A DNA stretch of 64,000 nt from an uncultured Clostridium sp. (GTDB lineage Bacteria > Bacillota > Clostridia > TANB77 > CAG-508): NCBI GenBank assembly GCA_947569365.1, contig CANOSM010000007.1:1-64000 (forward strand), given 5' to 3'. The notes beneath the pieces were generated by a model. That model ran no database searches. It was not told the origin of the DNA and saw only the letters and a program-made list of their open reading frames with translations. The position numbers and the translations under genes are program-made. This document shows positions 18,197-27,422 of this stretch, piece after piece. Within the stretch, counting starts at the first letter, position 1. The number at the start of each line of letters is the position of its first letter.

Positions 18197-20386
18197 ATGA
18201 ATATTTTGGAGATAAAGAAGGTGTCAAAAAAATATGGTTCACTTCAAATCTTAAAAGATATATCCTTTAGTGTAGAAGAAGGAGAAACAGTTGTAATATT
18301 AGGACCATCTGGATCTGGAAAATCTACTTTATTAAGATGCATAAATAATTTAGAGAAAATAAACTCAGGAAATATAATTATAAATGGTGAGAACATGATT
18401 AAAAGATATAAGGGATCAAAACCAATTTATAATAGTAAAGAAATATTGAAAAAAATAAATTTATATATAGGAATGGTATTTCAAGATTTTAATTTATTTC
18501 CACACTTATCAGTAAAAGAAAATATAGTAATGAGTTTAATAGAAGTATTAAAAGAGGATAAAAATAAGGCAGAAAAAATTGCATACGAACTATTAGAAAA
18601 AATGGATTTATTAAATAAAGCAAATTCATATCCTTGCAATCTATCAGGAGGACAAAAACAAAGAGTATCAATTGCTAGATGTTTAGCAATAAATCCAAAA
18701 ATAATTTGTATGGATGAGCCAACAAGTGCATTAGATCCAGAACTGATAGGAGAAGTACTAAAAGTAATAAAAGACTTATCTAAAGAAAAAAGAACAATGG
18801 TAATAGTTACACATGAAATAAAATTTGCAGAAGAAGTTGCAGATAGAGTAATTTTTATGGATGAAGGCAAAATTATTGAACAAGGTAAACCTTATGAAAT
18901 AATAAGAAATCCAAAAAATAAAAGAACAAGAGAATTTTTAAAAAGATATATTGATGTAAAGGAGGACAAAATGGAAAAACTAAACATTAATGAAGTAGAG
19001 CCAAAAGAAGTATTAAAATTTTTCGAAGAGATTAGTAAAATACCAAGAGAATCTGGAAATGAAGAAAAAATAAAAGAATATTTAGTACAGTTTGCTAAAA
19101 ACAGAAATTTAGATGTGTATGAGGATAAGAATTATAATGTAATAATAAAAAAGAAAGCATCAAAAGGTTATGAAACTAAAGAAGCTATTGCACTTCAAGC
19201 ACATATAGATATGGTATGTGAAAAAAGAGAAGATATAAAACATGATTTCAAAAAAGATCCAATTATTTTATATAAAGATAATGATTATATAAGAGCAAAT
19301 GGCACAAGTCTAGGAGCAGATAATGGAATTGGAGTTGCACAAATATTAGCAATACTAGATTCAGATATGATAAATCTTCCAAAAATAGAAGCAATATTTA
19401 CAGTACAAGAGGAAACAACAATGATAGGTGCTATAAGTATTGATTTAAGTAAAATAGAAAGTAAAAAAATAATATCTTTAGATGGTGGAAGAGAAGGAAA
19501 AATCTTAGTCGGTTCAGCAAACTGTTTAGAATGGAAAGCAAGACTGAAAAAAGAATATGAGGAAGTTCCTAAAGATTATCTGTGTTATGAATTAAAATAT
19601 AATAATTTTAAAGGAGGACATTCTGGAGGAAATATTGGTGATGTGAAAAGAGGTAATCCAATAAAATTAGGAATTAGTATATTAAATAAAATAAAAGATG
19701 TTTATATAAAAGAAATATGTGGAGGAAGTCAGGTTAATGTAATTCCTAGAGATTTCTCAGTTAAATTTTTTACTAAAACAGAAAAAATAAAAAACATAGA
19801 AAAAATGATAGAAGAACAAAAAGAATTCTATGGAAATGTAAATATAGAAATAAAAAAATGCAATGAAGACAAAACAGTTTTTTCTAGAGATATTACAAAT
19901 AGGATTATAGACTTTATATATAATTATGAAAATGGTGTACTAGAATATGTAAATAATAATATTATTTTATCTTGTAATATGGCAGAAGTAAAAGAAGATG
20001 ATTTATATATAAATATAGGATATTCAACAAGAGCAAATGATTTAAAGCTTAGAGATAAATATTTAGAAAGACTAGAAAAACTTATTAAAGTAAATAATTT
20101 AGAAACATATTGGAATCAAGAATTAAAAGGTGTTGAGCAAGATATAAATAATCAATTAATATTGAAATGTAATGAGGTATACAATAAATTATATAAGAAA
20201 AATCTAGAAAAGATGATTACACAAGGAGTAGTTGAAGGAGGATTTTTTAAAGAGAAAATACCAGATTTAGAGTATGTATGTATTGGACCAGATACTGAAG
20301 ATGTACATAGTCCAAATGAAAGAGTTTCAATAACATCATTACAAAATACTTATAAATTTCTAAAAGAATTATTAAGTAATTTATAA
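18197..20386 (+). CDS. ABC transporter ATPase fused to Xaa-His dipeptidase (PepD-like)
   Basis: 729 residues. Residues 1-258 are a HisP/GlnQ-type ATPase: Walker A GPSGSGKST, signature LSGGQKQR, Walker B IICMDEPTSALD. Residues from 259 are an M20-family aminoacyl-histidine dipeptidase: AHIDMVCEK, GADNGIGVA, VQEETTMIGA, GGHSGGNIG and a final GPDTEDVHSP. The junction has no stop codon, yet AAAGGAGGA at 18958-18966 sits before ATG 18971, exactly where a separate pepD gene would start. Either the stop was lost and a true fusion is made, or both a fusion and a free peptidase are produced. The domains belong together: import of His or His-peptides and their cleavage. Confidence 0.88.
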   Translation: MNILEIKKVSKKYGSLQILKDISFSVEEGETVVILGPSGSGKSTLLRCINNLEKINSGNIIINGENMIKRYKGSKPIYNSKEILKKINLYIGMVFQDFNLFPHLSVKENIVMSLIEVLKEDKNKAEKIAYELLEKMDLLNKANSYPCNLSGGQKQRVSIARCLAINPKIICMDEPTSALDPELIGEVLKVIKDLSKEKRTMVIVTHEIKFAEEVADRVIFMDEGKIIEQGKPYEIIRNPKNKRTREFLKRYIDVKEDKMEKLNINEVEPKEVLKFFEEISKIPRESGNEEKIKEYLVQFAKNRNLDVYEDKNYNVIIKKKASKGYETKEAIALQAHIDMVCEKREDIKHDFKKDPIILYKDNDYIRANGTSLGADNGIGVAQILAILDSDMINLPKIEAIFTVQEETTMIGAISIDLSKIESKKIISLDGGREGKILVGSANCLEWKARLKKEYEEVPKDYLCYELKYNNFKGGHSGGNIGDVKRGNPIKLGISILNKIKDVYIKEICGGSQVNVIPRDFSVKFFTKTEKIKNIEKMIEEQKEFYGNVNIEIKKCNEDKTVFSRDITNRIIDFIYNYENGVLEYVNNNIILSCNMAEVKEDDLYINIGYSTRANDLKLRDKYLERLEKLIKVNNLETYWNQELKGVEQDINNQLILKCNEVYNKLYKKNLEKMITQGVVEGGFFKEKIPDLEYVCIGPDTEDVHSPNERVSITSLQNTYKFLKELLSNL
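18958..18973 (+). promoter_or_regulatory. internal ribosome binding site at the ATPase-PepD junction
   Basis: AAAGGAGGA followed by ATG 18971 inside the fusion frame. It suggests that PepD can also be made alone. Confidence 0.7.
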
Positions 20387-20411
20387 TAGATAAATGAATT
20401 AGAAAATAGAA

Positions 20412-20477
20412 AAAAGAAAAGACATTTATATAATTTATTTAAAAGTAAAATTAAATAAATATAAAGTGTCTTTTCTT
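20412..20477 (+). terminator. terminator of the histidine operon
   Basis: Long arms 20412-20428 and 20462-20477 (aaaagacattta with taaagtgtctttt) flank an AT-rich loop. No other element is recognised up to the gene at 20614. Confidence 0.75.
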
Positions 20478-20613
20478 ATATTAATCTACGGAAAAAGTAG
20501 GTTAAAGTTTAGAATAAAACATCTATGTTTTTATATATGAAAATACTAGTAAATTAAACAATACTATGATAATATATCTTAAATAAAAAAGTAGTAATAT
20601 AAAGGAGAATATT

Positions 20614-21387
20614 TTGGAAAAAATAGCTATTATATCAGATATCCATAGTAATATAACAGCATTTAAAGCTATATTAGAAGATATAGAAAAAAGAGGAATA
20701 AAAAGAATATTCTGTGCTGGAGATTTAGTTTTAAAAGGTTCCTCACCATGTGAAGTTGTAGATCTTGCAAAACAAAAATGTGAAATTATTGTAAAAGGCA
20801 ATGCAGAAGAAGGGGCAATTAAAGGAACTACTATGCATAAAATCTGGCATAGAGAAACATTAGGAGAAGATAGAATAAAATATTTAGATAGCCTTCCAAT
20901 GTATTTTGATTTTTATATGAGTGGTAGCTTAATTAGAATGTTTCATGCTTCAAAAAATGATACACATTTTAGAGTCATGGATTTTGATAGCATAGATAAT
21001 AAAATGAAGTTATTTGAAGATGAAAACGGAATAATTCCAGATATTATACTATATGGAGATATACATATACAATACATGCAGAAGTTTTATAATAAAACAT
21101 TAGTTAATGTAGGTAGCATTGGAAATGTTGTAGAATATTTACATCATGATAGAAATATTAAAGATATGATGGAAACTACACAAGCTTATTATACAGTATT
21201 AGAGGGAGAATATGGAGAAAAAACAAGAAGTTCTCTTTCAATACAATTTGTAAAAGTTCCATACGATATAAATAAAGAAATAGAAATAGCAAGAAAGAAT
21301 CATATTCCAAGTTTAGATAACTATATATTAGAGTTAACAACGGCAGAATACAGAAAAAATAAATTAAAAAAGGAAAGTGAAAAATAA
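20614..21387 (+). CDS. calcineurin-like metallophosphoesterase
   Basis: 257 residues from TTG 20614, chosen because AAAGGAG lies just before it and the conserved SDIHSN follows. Motifs: DIHSN, GDLVLKG, GNAEEG, and a late GDIHIQYM in place of the usual GHTH. The last replacement keeps one metal His. Relatives include YfcE-like phosphodiesterases; the substrate is unknown. It overlaps closely (2 bases) with the next gene. Confidence 0.85.
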   Translation: MEKIAIISDIHSNITAFKAILEDIEKRGIKRIFCAGDLVLKGSSPCEVVDLAKQKCEIIVKGNAEEGAIKGTTMHKIWHRETLGEDRIKYLDSLPMYFDFYMSGSLIRMFHASKNDTHFRVMDFDSIDNKMKLFEDENGIIPDIILYGDIHIQYMQKFYNKTLVNVGSIGNVVEYLHHDRNIKDMMETTQAYYTVLEGEYGEKTRSSLSIQFVKVPYDINKEIEIARKNHIPSLDNYILELTTAEYRKNKLKKESEK

Positions 21388-21389
21388 AA

Positions 21390-21752
21390 ATGAAAATATA
21401 TGTTGCACATTCAAAGAAAATAAATTATGAAAAAGATTTATACAATCCAATGAAGAACTCTAATATATGCAAAAATAATGATGTCTTTTTTCCACATGAT
21501 GAAAAAGGGAAAAATGTAAAAACAAAAGATATCATAAAGCAGTCAGATTTAGTAATAGCAGAAGTATCTGAAGTAGCTGTAGGACTTGGGATAGAACTTG
21601 GATGGGCAGACTGTTTTAATACTAAAATATTATGTATTTATAAAAATGGAAGTAAATATAGTCAATCAATAAATTTTATTACAGATAAATTCATAGAATA
21701 TGAAAGTCAAGAAGATATGATTAATAAGATACAAGAATTTTTAAAAGAGTAG
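21390..21752 (+). CDS. nucleoside 2-deoxyribosyltransferase-like protein
   Basis: 120 residues of Rossmann-like type. MKIYVAHSKK opens it, followed by DVFFPHDE, a KQSDLVIAEVSEVAVGLGIE segment with the family's Glu, and LGWADCF. These features fit the nucleoside deoxyribosyltransferase superfamily. It may act on damaged or modified nucleosides, in line with the nearby Nudix, HAD and MazG genes. Confidence 0.78.
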   Translation: MKIYVAHSKKINYEKDLYNPMKNSNICKNNDVFFPHDEKGKNVKTKDIIKQSDLVIAEVSEVAVGLGIELGWADCFNTKILCIYKNGSKYSQSINFITDKFIEYESQEDMINKIQEFLKE

Positions 21753-21775
21753 TTAAAAATAAAGAAGGAAATATT

Positions 21776-22465
21776 ATGAGTTCTAAAAAATATAAAACAA
21801 TATTATTTGATATTGATGATACTTTAATAGATTTTAAAGTTGATCAGAAAATAGCATTTATGAAGGCAATGAATGAAATTGAAGAAAAATGCACAGAAGA
21901 AATGTATGAAGATTATAATGATATAAATTTAAGTTTGTGGGAAGAATTAAATAAAGGAAATATTGCTTTAGAAGAATTATTTTTAAAAAGATTTAAAATA
22001 TTTTTTGATAAATATGAAATAAAGCAAGATGAAGCGGAATTTAACAATATATTAAACAAAATGTTTCAAGATACTGGGACACCAATAAAAGGTGTAAGAG
22101 AAACATTAGATAAAATAAATAATATATATGAACTTGTAATAGTAAGTAATGGACCAAAAGATCAGCAATATCATAGATTAAAAAATGCAAATTTTCTAAA
22201 GTATTTTTCAAAAATTTTTATATCAGAAGAAATGGGATATAATAAACCAGATAAAAAATATTTTGATATTGTATTTAGTAATATAAAGAATAAAGAAAAG
22301 TCACAAATTCTAATAGTTGGAGATTCTATATCATCAGATATAATTGGTGGAAAAAAAGTAGGGATTGATACTTGTTGGTATAATATAAATAATAAAGAAA
22401 ATAATACTGGTATAAAGCCAGAATATGAAATAAAAAATTTTGAAGAATTATTACAAATAGTATAG
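21776..22465 (+). CDS. YjjG-type HAD nucleotidase
   Basis: 229 residues. FDIDDTLIDF is the YjjG/YfnB form of motif I. VIVSNGPKDQQ is motif II, and NKPDKKYFD and LIVGDSISSDIIGGKKVGID are motifs III and IV. YjjG hydrolyses pyrimidine nucleotides, including non-canonical ones. It lies between a deoxyribosyltransferase-like gene and a Nudix gene, which fits nucleotide-pool cleaning. Confidence 0.88.
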   Translation: MSSKKYKTILFDIDDTLIDFKVDQKIAFMKAMNEIEEKCTEEMYEDYNDINLSLWEELNKGNIALEELFLKRFKIFFDKYEIKQDEAEFNNILNKMFQDTGTPIKGVRETLDKINNIYELVIVSNGPKDQQYHRLKNANFLKYFSKIFISEEMGYNKPDKKYFDIVFSNIKNKEKSQILIVGDSISSDIIGGKKVGIDTCWYNINNKENNTGIKPEYEIKNFEELLQIV

Positions 22466-22474
22466 GAGATTAAA

Positions 22475-22873
22475 ATGAAAAAAATTGAACTTGCAGGAGC
22501 AATATTATTAGATAAGAATAATAAAATACTATTAATACATAGAAACACGCCAAAATTAAAACAATGGGAACTTCCAGGGGGAAAAATAGAACAAGGAGAA
22601 TTACCAAATGAAACAGCTATTAGAGAATTAAAAGAAGAACTAGATATAGAAATAGATATTTTAGATTATATAGGCTGTAAAGAATTTGAAGATAATGGAG
22701 TAATACTAAAATATCACTGGTATAAAAGTAGTATAAAAAAGGGATGTCCAAAATTAATGGAAGAAAAATTTGATGATATAAAATATTTTAGCAGACAAGA
22801 AATGATAAATAATTCTGAACTATCATCAAATATGAAAGTATTAATACAAAATATTAATATAGAGGAAATATAG
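22475..22873 (+). CDS. Nudix hydrolase, MutT-like
   Basis: 132 residues. ILLDKNNKILLIHRN is followed by the box LPGGKIEQGELPNETAIREL with KEELDIEI. Length and the strand before the box fit MutT-like enzymes. TAGGAG precedes ATG 22475, nine bases after the HAD gene. Confidence 0.92.
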   Translation: MKKIELAGAILLDKNNKILLIHRNTPKLKQWELPGGKIEQGELPNETAIRELKEELDIEIDILDYIGCKEFEDNGVILKYHWYKSSIKKGCPKLMEEKFDDIKYFSRQEMINNSELSSNMKVLIQNINIEEI

Positions 22874-22956
22874 AAGATAAAAACAGTATAATAAAAGTGT
22901 ATCACATATTTATAAAAGTCATAATAATTATAGTATAAGATAGATAAGGAGGAAAG

Positions 22957-23757
22957 ATGAATTTAACAGAATTTTTACAAGGTAAACCAGATATAAAAAA
23001 ATATGTAGAACAAAATAATTGTAATTTTGGAGTTATGACACCAGTACCAAATTGTTTTTTAAAAACACTACCTAATAATGAAGTGATAGTTCCAGAAGAT
23101 GTATTTAAAAAGTTAGTTGATATTGCTGACAGAACTAATCAAACAGGATGTGAACATTCATTTTTTTTATCTTGCCCCAATGATTATGTAATAGGAAATA
23201 AATGTACAATTACTACTTTTTTTACACATAATTCAAATATTAATAGGCGAGTTGCTGAGTTTGATGATATCATGGTGAAGTTTTTAGAGGGATTAGCAGA
23301 TAAAGTTAGAAGCGGTAGACTTAAAGAAGGTGCAGTTGTATTTATTGGTCATACACATCCTGCTGAAGGAAAATGGTATGATAATTTTTCTTTCGGAGAC
23401 CTAGATGGATATTCAAAAGGTGTTCAAAATTGTGATGTTTATGAAGATAGAAGAATTGAAACTGGAGGATGTATGCTTACTGCTGATGGAAAAATAAGAA
23501 TGGTTTTTTATGATCCTAATGCTAGAGATTTTTATAAATTTACCAATATTAAAGTTAAAACAAGGGATGGGCAATTAGTTGATTTTGAAGAAAACTTTAA
23601 AAACTATAAAAATCATTTAATAACTCCAAGTAATATTCAAAGACTTTCCGAAAATACAATAAGAAATAATCCAGGGGAAGTATCAAATAGAACTAATGAG
23701 ATAGAAACATTTTTTGGAGCATCATTGAGAAGATATAGGAGAGAAGACTATAGATGA
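22957..23757 (+). CDS. JAMM/MPN-type metallopeptidase-like protein
   Basis: 266 residues. The sequence shows a JAMM-like set: Glu66 in CEHSFFL, His132 and His134 in IGHTHP, and Ser145 and Asp148 in SFGDLDG. The spacing H-x-H-x10-S-x2-D equals the JAB1/MPN zinc signature. A C-terminal tail of about 70 polar residues follows, ending in a run of Arg. JAMM proteases cut isopeptide or peptide bonds near ubiquitin-like or sulphur-carrier proteins, but no such partner is visible here. It overlaps the next gene by ATGA, so the two products probably work together. Confidence 0.65.
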   Translation: MNLTEFLQGKPDIKKYVEQNNCNFGVMTPVPNCFLKTLPNNEVIVPEDVFKKLVDIADRTNQTGCEHSFFLSCPNDYVIGNKCTITTFFTHNSNINRRVAEFDDIMVKFLEGLADKVRSGRLKEGAVVFIGHTHPAEGKWYDNFSFGDLDGYSKGVQNCDVYEDRRIETGGCMLTADGKIRMVFYDPNARDFYKFTNIKVKTRDGQLVDFEENFKNYKNHLITPSNIQRLSENTIRNNPGEVSNRTNEIETFFGASLRRYRREDYR

Positions 23758-24194
23758 TAGAAGAAATAGAAAAAAGATTGGTTGAAGTTGAGGTTATATT
23801 AAAACAGTTAGATATTCAATATAAAGAAAAGATTCCAAATGAAATATGGGAATATATTAATAAACATAAAAGTAAAGATTACATATATACATATGATAGT
23901 ACAATAGATTTAGAAAATCAAAAAATAAATCTAGATACTGTTGCAATACTATCATATATTAATATTAAATATTTATTAAACAAAACTCAAAAAGAAAAGT
24001 TTTTAAATTTGTTAAAAGCTGATGAAATTTTTGCAGAAAATGAGAAAAGGAAAAGATATAATCCAGATAATTTATTTAAAGAAAAAGAATTAAAGCAAGA
24101 AAATATTAATAAGTGGAATGAATTAGCAGTAACATATCAAGAAACATGGTTCACCAAATTTTTAAATAAAATAAAAAAATTGTTCAACAAATAA
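23754..24194 (+). CDS. small partner protein with RYNPDNLFK motif
   Basis: 146 residues, helical and Lys-rich. The C-terminal part KRKRYNPDNLFKEKE and the ending FLNKIKKLFNK are shared with the protein at 46541-47002 (QKYNPDDIFK and VNKIKKFL). It is translationally coupled to the JAMM-like gene. The amphipathic basic end may touch the membrane or a partner. Function unknown. Confidence 0.65.
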   Translation: MIEEIEKRLVEVEVILKQLDIQYKEKIPNEIWEYINKHKSKDYIYTYDSTIDLENQKINLDTVAILSYINIKYLLNKTQKEKFLNLLKADEIFAENEKRKRYNPDNLFKEKELKQENINKWNELAVTYQETWFTKFLNKIKKLFNK

Positions 24195-24220
24195 ATAATA
24201 TTGAAAATAAATTTATATGA

Positions 24221-24250
24221 GCAAGTAGTAATTAAAACTGCTTGCTTTTA
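24221..24250 (+). terminator. terminator after the JAMM-like pair
   Basis: Arms gcaagtag 24221-24228 and ctgcttgc 24238-24245 with one G-U, followed by T residues. Confidence 0.75.
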
Positions 24251-24393
24251 TAATATAAGTTTGTAAAAAGAACATTTTAAAATAAAAAATTCTACTAATA
24301 TAGGAATTTATAAAATTGATGATGAAAAAACTTATTTAATAGATAGTTAAAAGACAAAAAATAGAAAAAAAGGTAAAAATGTAGAAAAAAATA

Positions 24394-24436
24394 TTGACAG
24401 TTTATTAAATATAACATAGAATACAAACAATGGTTC
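24394..24436 (+). promoter_or_regulatory. promoter and LexA-like operator of the RhuM/Doc gene
   Basis: TTGACA 24394-24399, 17 bases, TAGAAT 24417-24422, immediately followed by AAAC-AATG-GTTC (24425-24436). Read on the other strand this is GAAC-N4-GTTT, the form reported for clostridial LexA boxes. Confidence 0.6.
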
Positions 24437-24514
24437 TAAAGGTAATAATAAATGTAATTTTATAAATAAAAATATGTTATAAGAACTAAATATTTAAGTA
24501 AAGGGTGTGTTCTT

Positions 24515-25482
24515 ATGAATGAAAAAAAGAATGAAATTATTTTATTTGAAAACCAAGGAGTGAAGTTAGAAGTAAATTTGAAAGACGAAACAGTATGGCT
24601 AAACTTAGAACAAATGACTGAATTATTTAAAAGAGATAAATCAGTTATATCAAGACATATCAAAAATGCACTGACAGAAGAATTAAAAGATGAAGAGGTT
24701 ATTGCAAAATTTGCAACGACCACTAAACATGGAGCAATTGAAGGCAAAACACAAACTCATATGGTAGATTATTATAATCTCGATATGATAATTTCTATTG
24801 GATATCGTGTAAAATCAACAGAAGGTATAATTTTTAGAAAATGGGCTAATAAGATATTAAAAGATTATATGTTAAAAGGATATGCAGTAAATCAAAAAAG
24901 ATTAGAATATTTGGAAAAGACAATAAAATTAATAGATATAGCAAATAGAATTGATGAAAGATTAGAAGGAAATGATGTAAAAGAAATATTAAAAGTAATT
25001 GGAGATTATTCTAAAGCACTTAATTTACTTGATGATTATGACCACAGAACATTAAAGAAAATAGATGGAAATATAGATGATAGAAAAATAAAATATAGTG
25101 AATGTATAGAAGTTATAAATAAGTTAAGATTTAATGAAGAAAGTTCACTATTTGCAGTAGAAAGAGATAGAGGATTAGAATCAATTATAGGAAACATTTA
25201 TCAAAGCTTTGGAGGACAAGATATTTATAAAAGCATAGAGGAAAAAGGAGCAAATTTTTTATATTTGATAGTAAGAATCATGTATTTGCAGATGGAAATA
25301 AACGAATTGCAGCAACATTATTTATATACTTTTTAAACTTTTATGGTATATTATATAAAAATGGAAAACAGACAATAGATAATAATACTTTAGCAGCACT
25401 AACATTATTAATTGCAGAATCAAATCCAAAAGAAAAAGAAATTATAATAGATTTAGTAATGAACTTTTTAAATAATGATTAA
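24515..25482 (+). CDS. RhuM-like protein with C-terminal Doc/Fic domain, -1 shift needed
   Basis: N-terminal RhuM part: ETVWLNLEQMTELFKRDKSV followed by ISRHI, then KFATTT and VDYYNLDMIISIGYRV. C-terminal part: a Doc-type Fic motif HVFADGNKRIA, but this lies in the -1 frame. The break is at a run of six T (25255-25260), where codons AAT TTT TTA form the heptamer U-UUU-UUA used by known -1 frameshifts. In frame 0 translation ends at 25336 without the Fic motif. Programmed shifting, phase variation and a simple one-base deletion are all possible. Confidence 0.75.
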
Positions 25483-25506
25483 AATTACATATAAATAATA
25501 ACTTAT

Positions 25507-25546
25507 ATAAATGAGAGTAACTCGTATTGATAAGTACTCTCATTTA
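25507..25546. terminator. perfect hairpin between genes
   Basis: Arms 25507-25519 and 25534-25546 pair over 13 bases (ataaatgagagta). There is no long T run, so it may act as a bidirectional or weak terminator. Confidence 0.6.
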
Positions 25547-25632
25547 TGTTATTATAACAAAAAATAATAATTTGATGAAAAAAGAGCTATATATTATTAT
25601 TATAAATATTAAAATAAAATGGAGTAATAAAA

Positions 25633-25983
25633 ATGGAAAGTAATCAACTAGAATTATGGAATAAGTTAAATGAAAATAATAGTTTAAAAGAAATACAAGA
25701 ATATGTTAATAAAATAAATGAAATTAGAGGATTTAATAGTCAAGACATTACAAAAACAATGCTTTTACTAACAGAAGAAATTGGAGAACTTGCAAAAGCA
25801 GTAAGAAAAGATGCCACAGACATGTCAGTAGATTCACAAAAAAAATATAACTATGACACTATAGAAAGTGAAGTTTCTGATGTTTTATATGTCCTACTAT
25901 GTGTATGTAACAAATTAAAGATTGATGCATTTAGTTGTTTAAAAGAAAAGGAAAAGAAAAATATTAATAGAACTTGGGAATAG
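25633..25983 (+). CDS. MazG-like nucleotide pyrophosphohydrolase
   Basis: 116 residues, all helical. The MazG metal site is shown by LTEEIGELAKAVRK and the later SEVSDVLYVLLCVC. Such proteins hydrolyse nucleoside triphosphates to monophosphates and pyrophosphate, removing unwanted dNTPs. A second MazG-like gene follows 14 bases later. Confidence 0.85.
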   Translation: MESNQLELWNKLNENNSLKEIQEYVNKINEIRGFNSQDITKTMLLLTEEIGELAKAVRKDATDMSVDSQKKYNYDTIESEVSDVLYVLLCVCNKLKIDAFSCLKEKEKKNINRTWE

Positions 25984-25996
25984 GAGAATTAATAAA

Positions 25997-26359
25997 ATGG
26001 GCGAAGAAGACAAAGATATAAAGATTTCAGAAATGATGGAAATGCAAAAAGAATTATGGGAATTACATAAAGATAAATGGTCACCAATGGAAGCAAAATA
26101 TGGTAGAAACTTTCTTCTATGGATGATTGAGGAAATGGGTGAAGTAATATCAGTTATAAAGAAAAAAGGCGATAATGCTATTATGACAGATAGAAATATA
26201 AGAGAACATTTTGTAGAAGAAATGAGTGATGTTTTAATGTACTATAATGATGTGTTACTAAGATACAATATAACACCAAATGAAATATCTTCTGCCTATA
26301 TAAATAAACATAATAAAAACATGAATAGAAATTATGAAAAGGATTGGAAAAATAAATAA
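25997..26359 (+). CDS. MazG-like pyrophosphohydrolase, second copy
   Basis: 120 residues. MIEEMGEVISVIKK and EEMSDVLMYYNDVL carry the EExxE and ExxD metal-binding pairs. The two MazG proteins differ a lot from each other, so this is not a recent duplication. They may act on different nucleotides. TAGGAG precedes the start. Confidence 0.85.
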   Translation: MGEEDKDIKISEMMEMQKELWELHKDKWSPMEAKYGRNFLLWMIEEMGEVISVIKKKGDNAIMTDRNIREHFVEEMSDVLMYYNDVLLRYNITPNEISSAYINKHNKNMNRNYEKDWKNK

Positions 26360-26360
26360 A

Positions 26361-27396
26361 ATGAGAAGTTATATAAATGAAGTAAGTAAAGAGACAAGAG
26401 AATATTATAAAATATTATCAAAAGATTTCCCAGAATTTTTAAATGATTATATATATATACATATGAAATGCAAAAATTAGCTGGGATTAATCAAATATGT
26501 GGTTCATATTGGAGAAAAGAAAATATCTATGGAGATAATATGTATTCAGTATTAGTACATAGTGTAGGAGTAGCACTGATAATATGGAACTTTACTCATG
26601 ATAAAAAACAAGTTATTGCTGGGCTTTTACATGATATATCAAGTCCTGCTTTTAAACATTGTATAGACTTTCTAAATGGAGATGCTGAAAATCAAGAACC
26701 AACAGAAGAGGATACATACAAAGTAATAAAAAATTCAAAAGAAATAATGGAACTTTTGAAAAGAGATAATTTAAAATTAGAAGAAGTTAGTGATTATAAA
26801 ATATATCCGATAGCAGACAATAAAGCACCAAAATTATCAGCAGATAGATTAGAATATACTTTTCAAAATGGAAGATACTTTAAAAAAATATGGGACTTAG
26901 ATATTATTAAAAAGATGTATGATGACATAATAATTATAGAAAATGAAGATAAAGAGCAAGAATTAGGATTTATCTCAAAAGAAATGGCAGAAACTTTTAT
27001 TACTGGAGCAAGTAACCTTTGCCACAATGGATTAGCATAGAAAATACCATTACAATGTACTTTTTTGCAGATATATTAAAAAATATGTATGAAAATAAAT
27101 ACATAAATAGAGAAGATTTATACGATAAATCAGAACAAGAAGTAATTGAGTTAATAAGAAATTGCAAAGATAGAAATATAGCAAATAGATTTAACGAGTT
27201 TTATAAATGTAATGAATTCCATGAAAGTGAAACATATATAGATAATAAGTTTTGCGTAAATAGAAAAGTTAAAAAAAGATATATAAATCCACTTACTAAA
27301 GAAGGAAGAATATATGAAATTTCAAAAATTGCGAAAGAAAAAATAGATGATTTTAAAAATATGAAAATCAGTAAATTTGCATATATGGATATATAA
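26361..27396 (+). pseudogene. HD-domain phosphohydrolase with two frame lesions
   Basis: The joined protein would run about 344 residues. YYKILSKDFPEFLNDYIYTY at the front, then HSVGVALIIWNFTHDKKQVI followed by AGLLHDISSPAFKH (HD site), and a C-terminal helical part. Lesion 1 is at an AT repeat (about 26448-26460), where one extra AT pair breaks the frame. Lesion 2 is at 27018-27020, where a T is missing before gccacaatgg. Neither involves CGG. The AT repeat could allow phase variation, but two lesions favour decay or assembly error. Confidence 0.75.
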
Positions 27397-27422
27397 TATA
27401 GAAAATAAAGGAGAATGATAAA

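Noticed and set aside
18481..18870. Long minus-strand open frame opposite the ABC ATPase
   Set aside because: No start signal, unlikely composition, and it lies entirely antisense to a gene with clear motifs.
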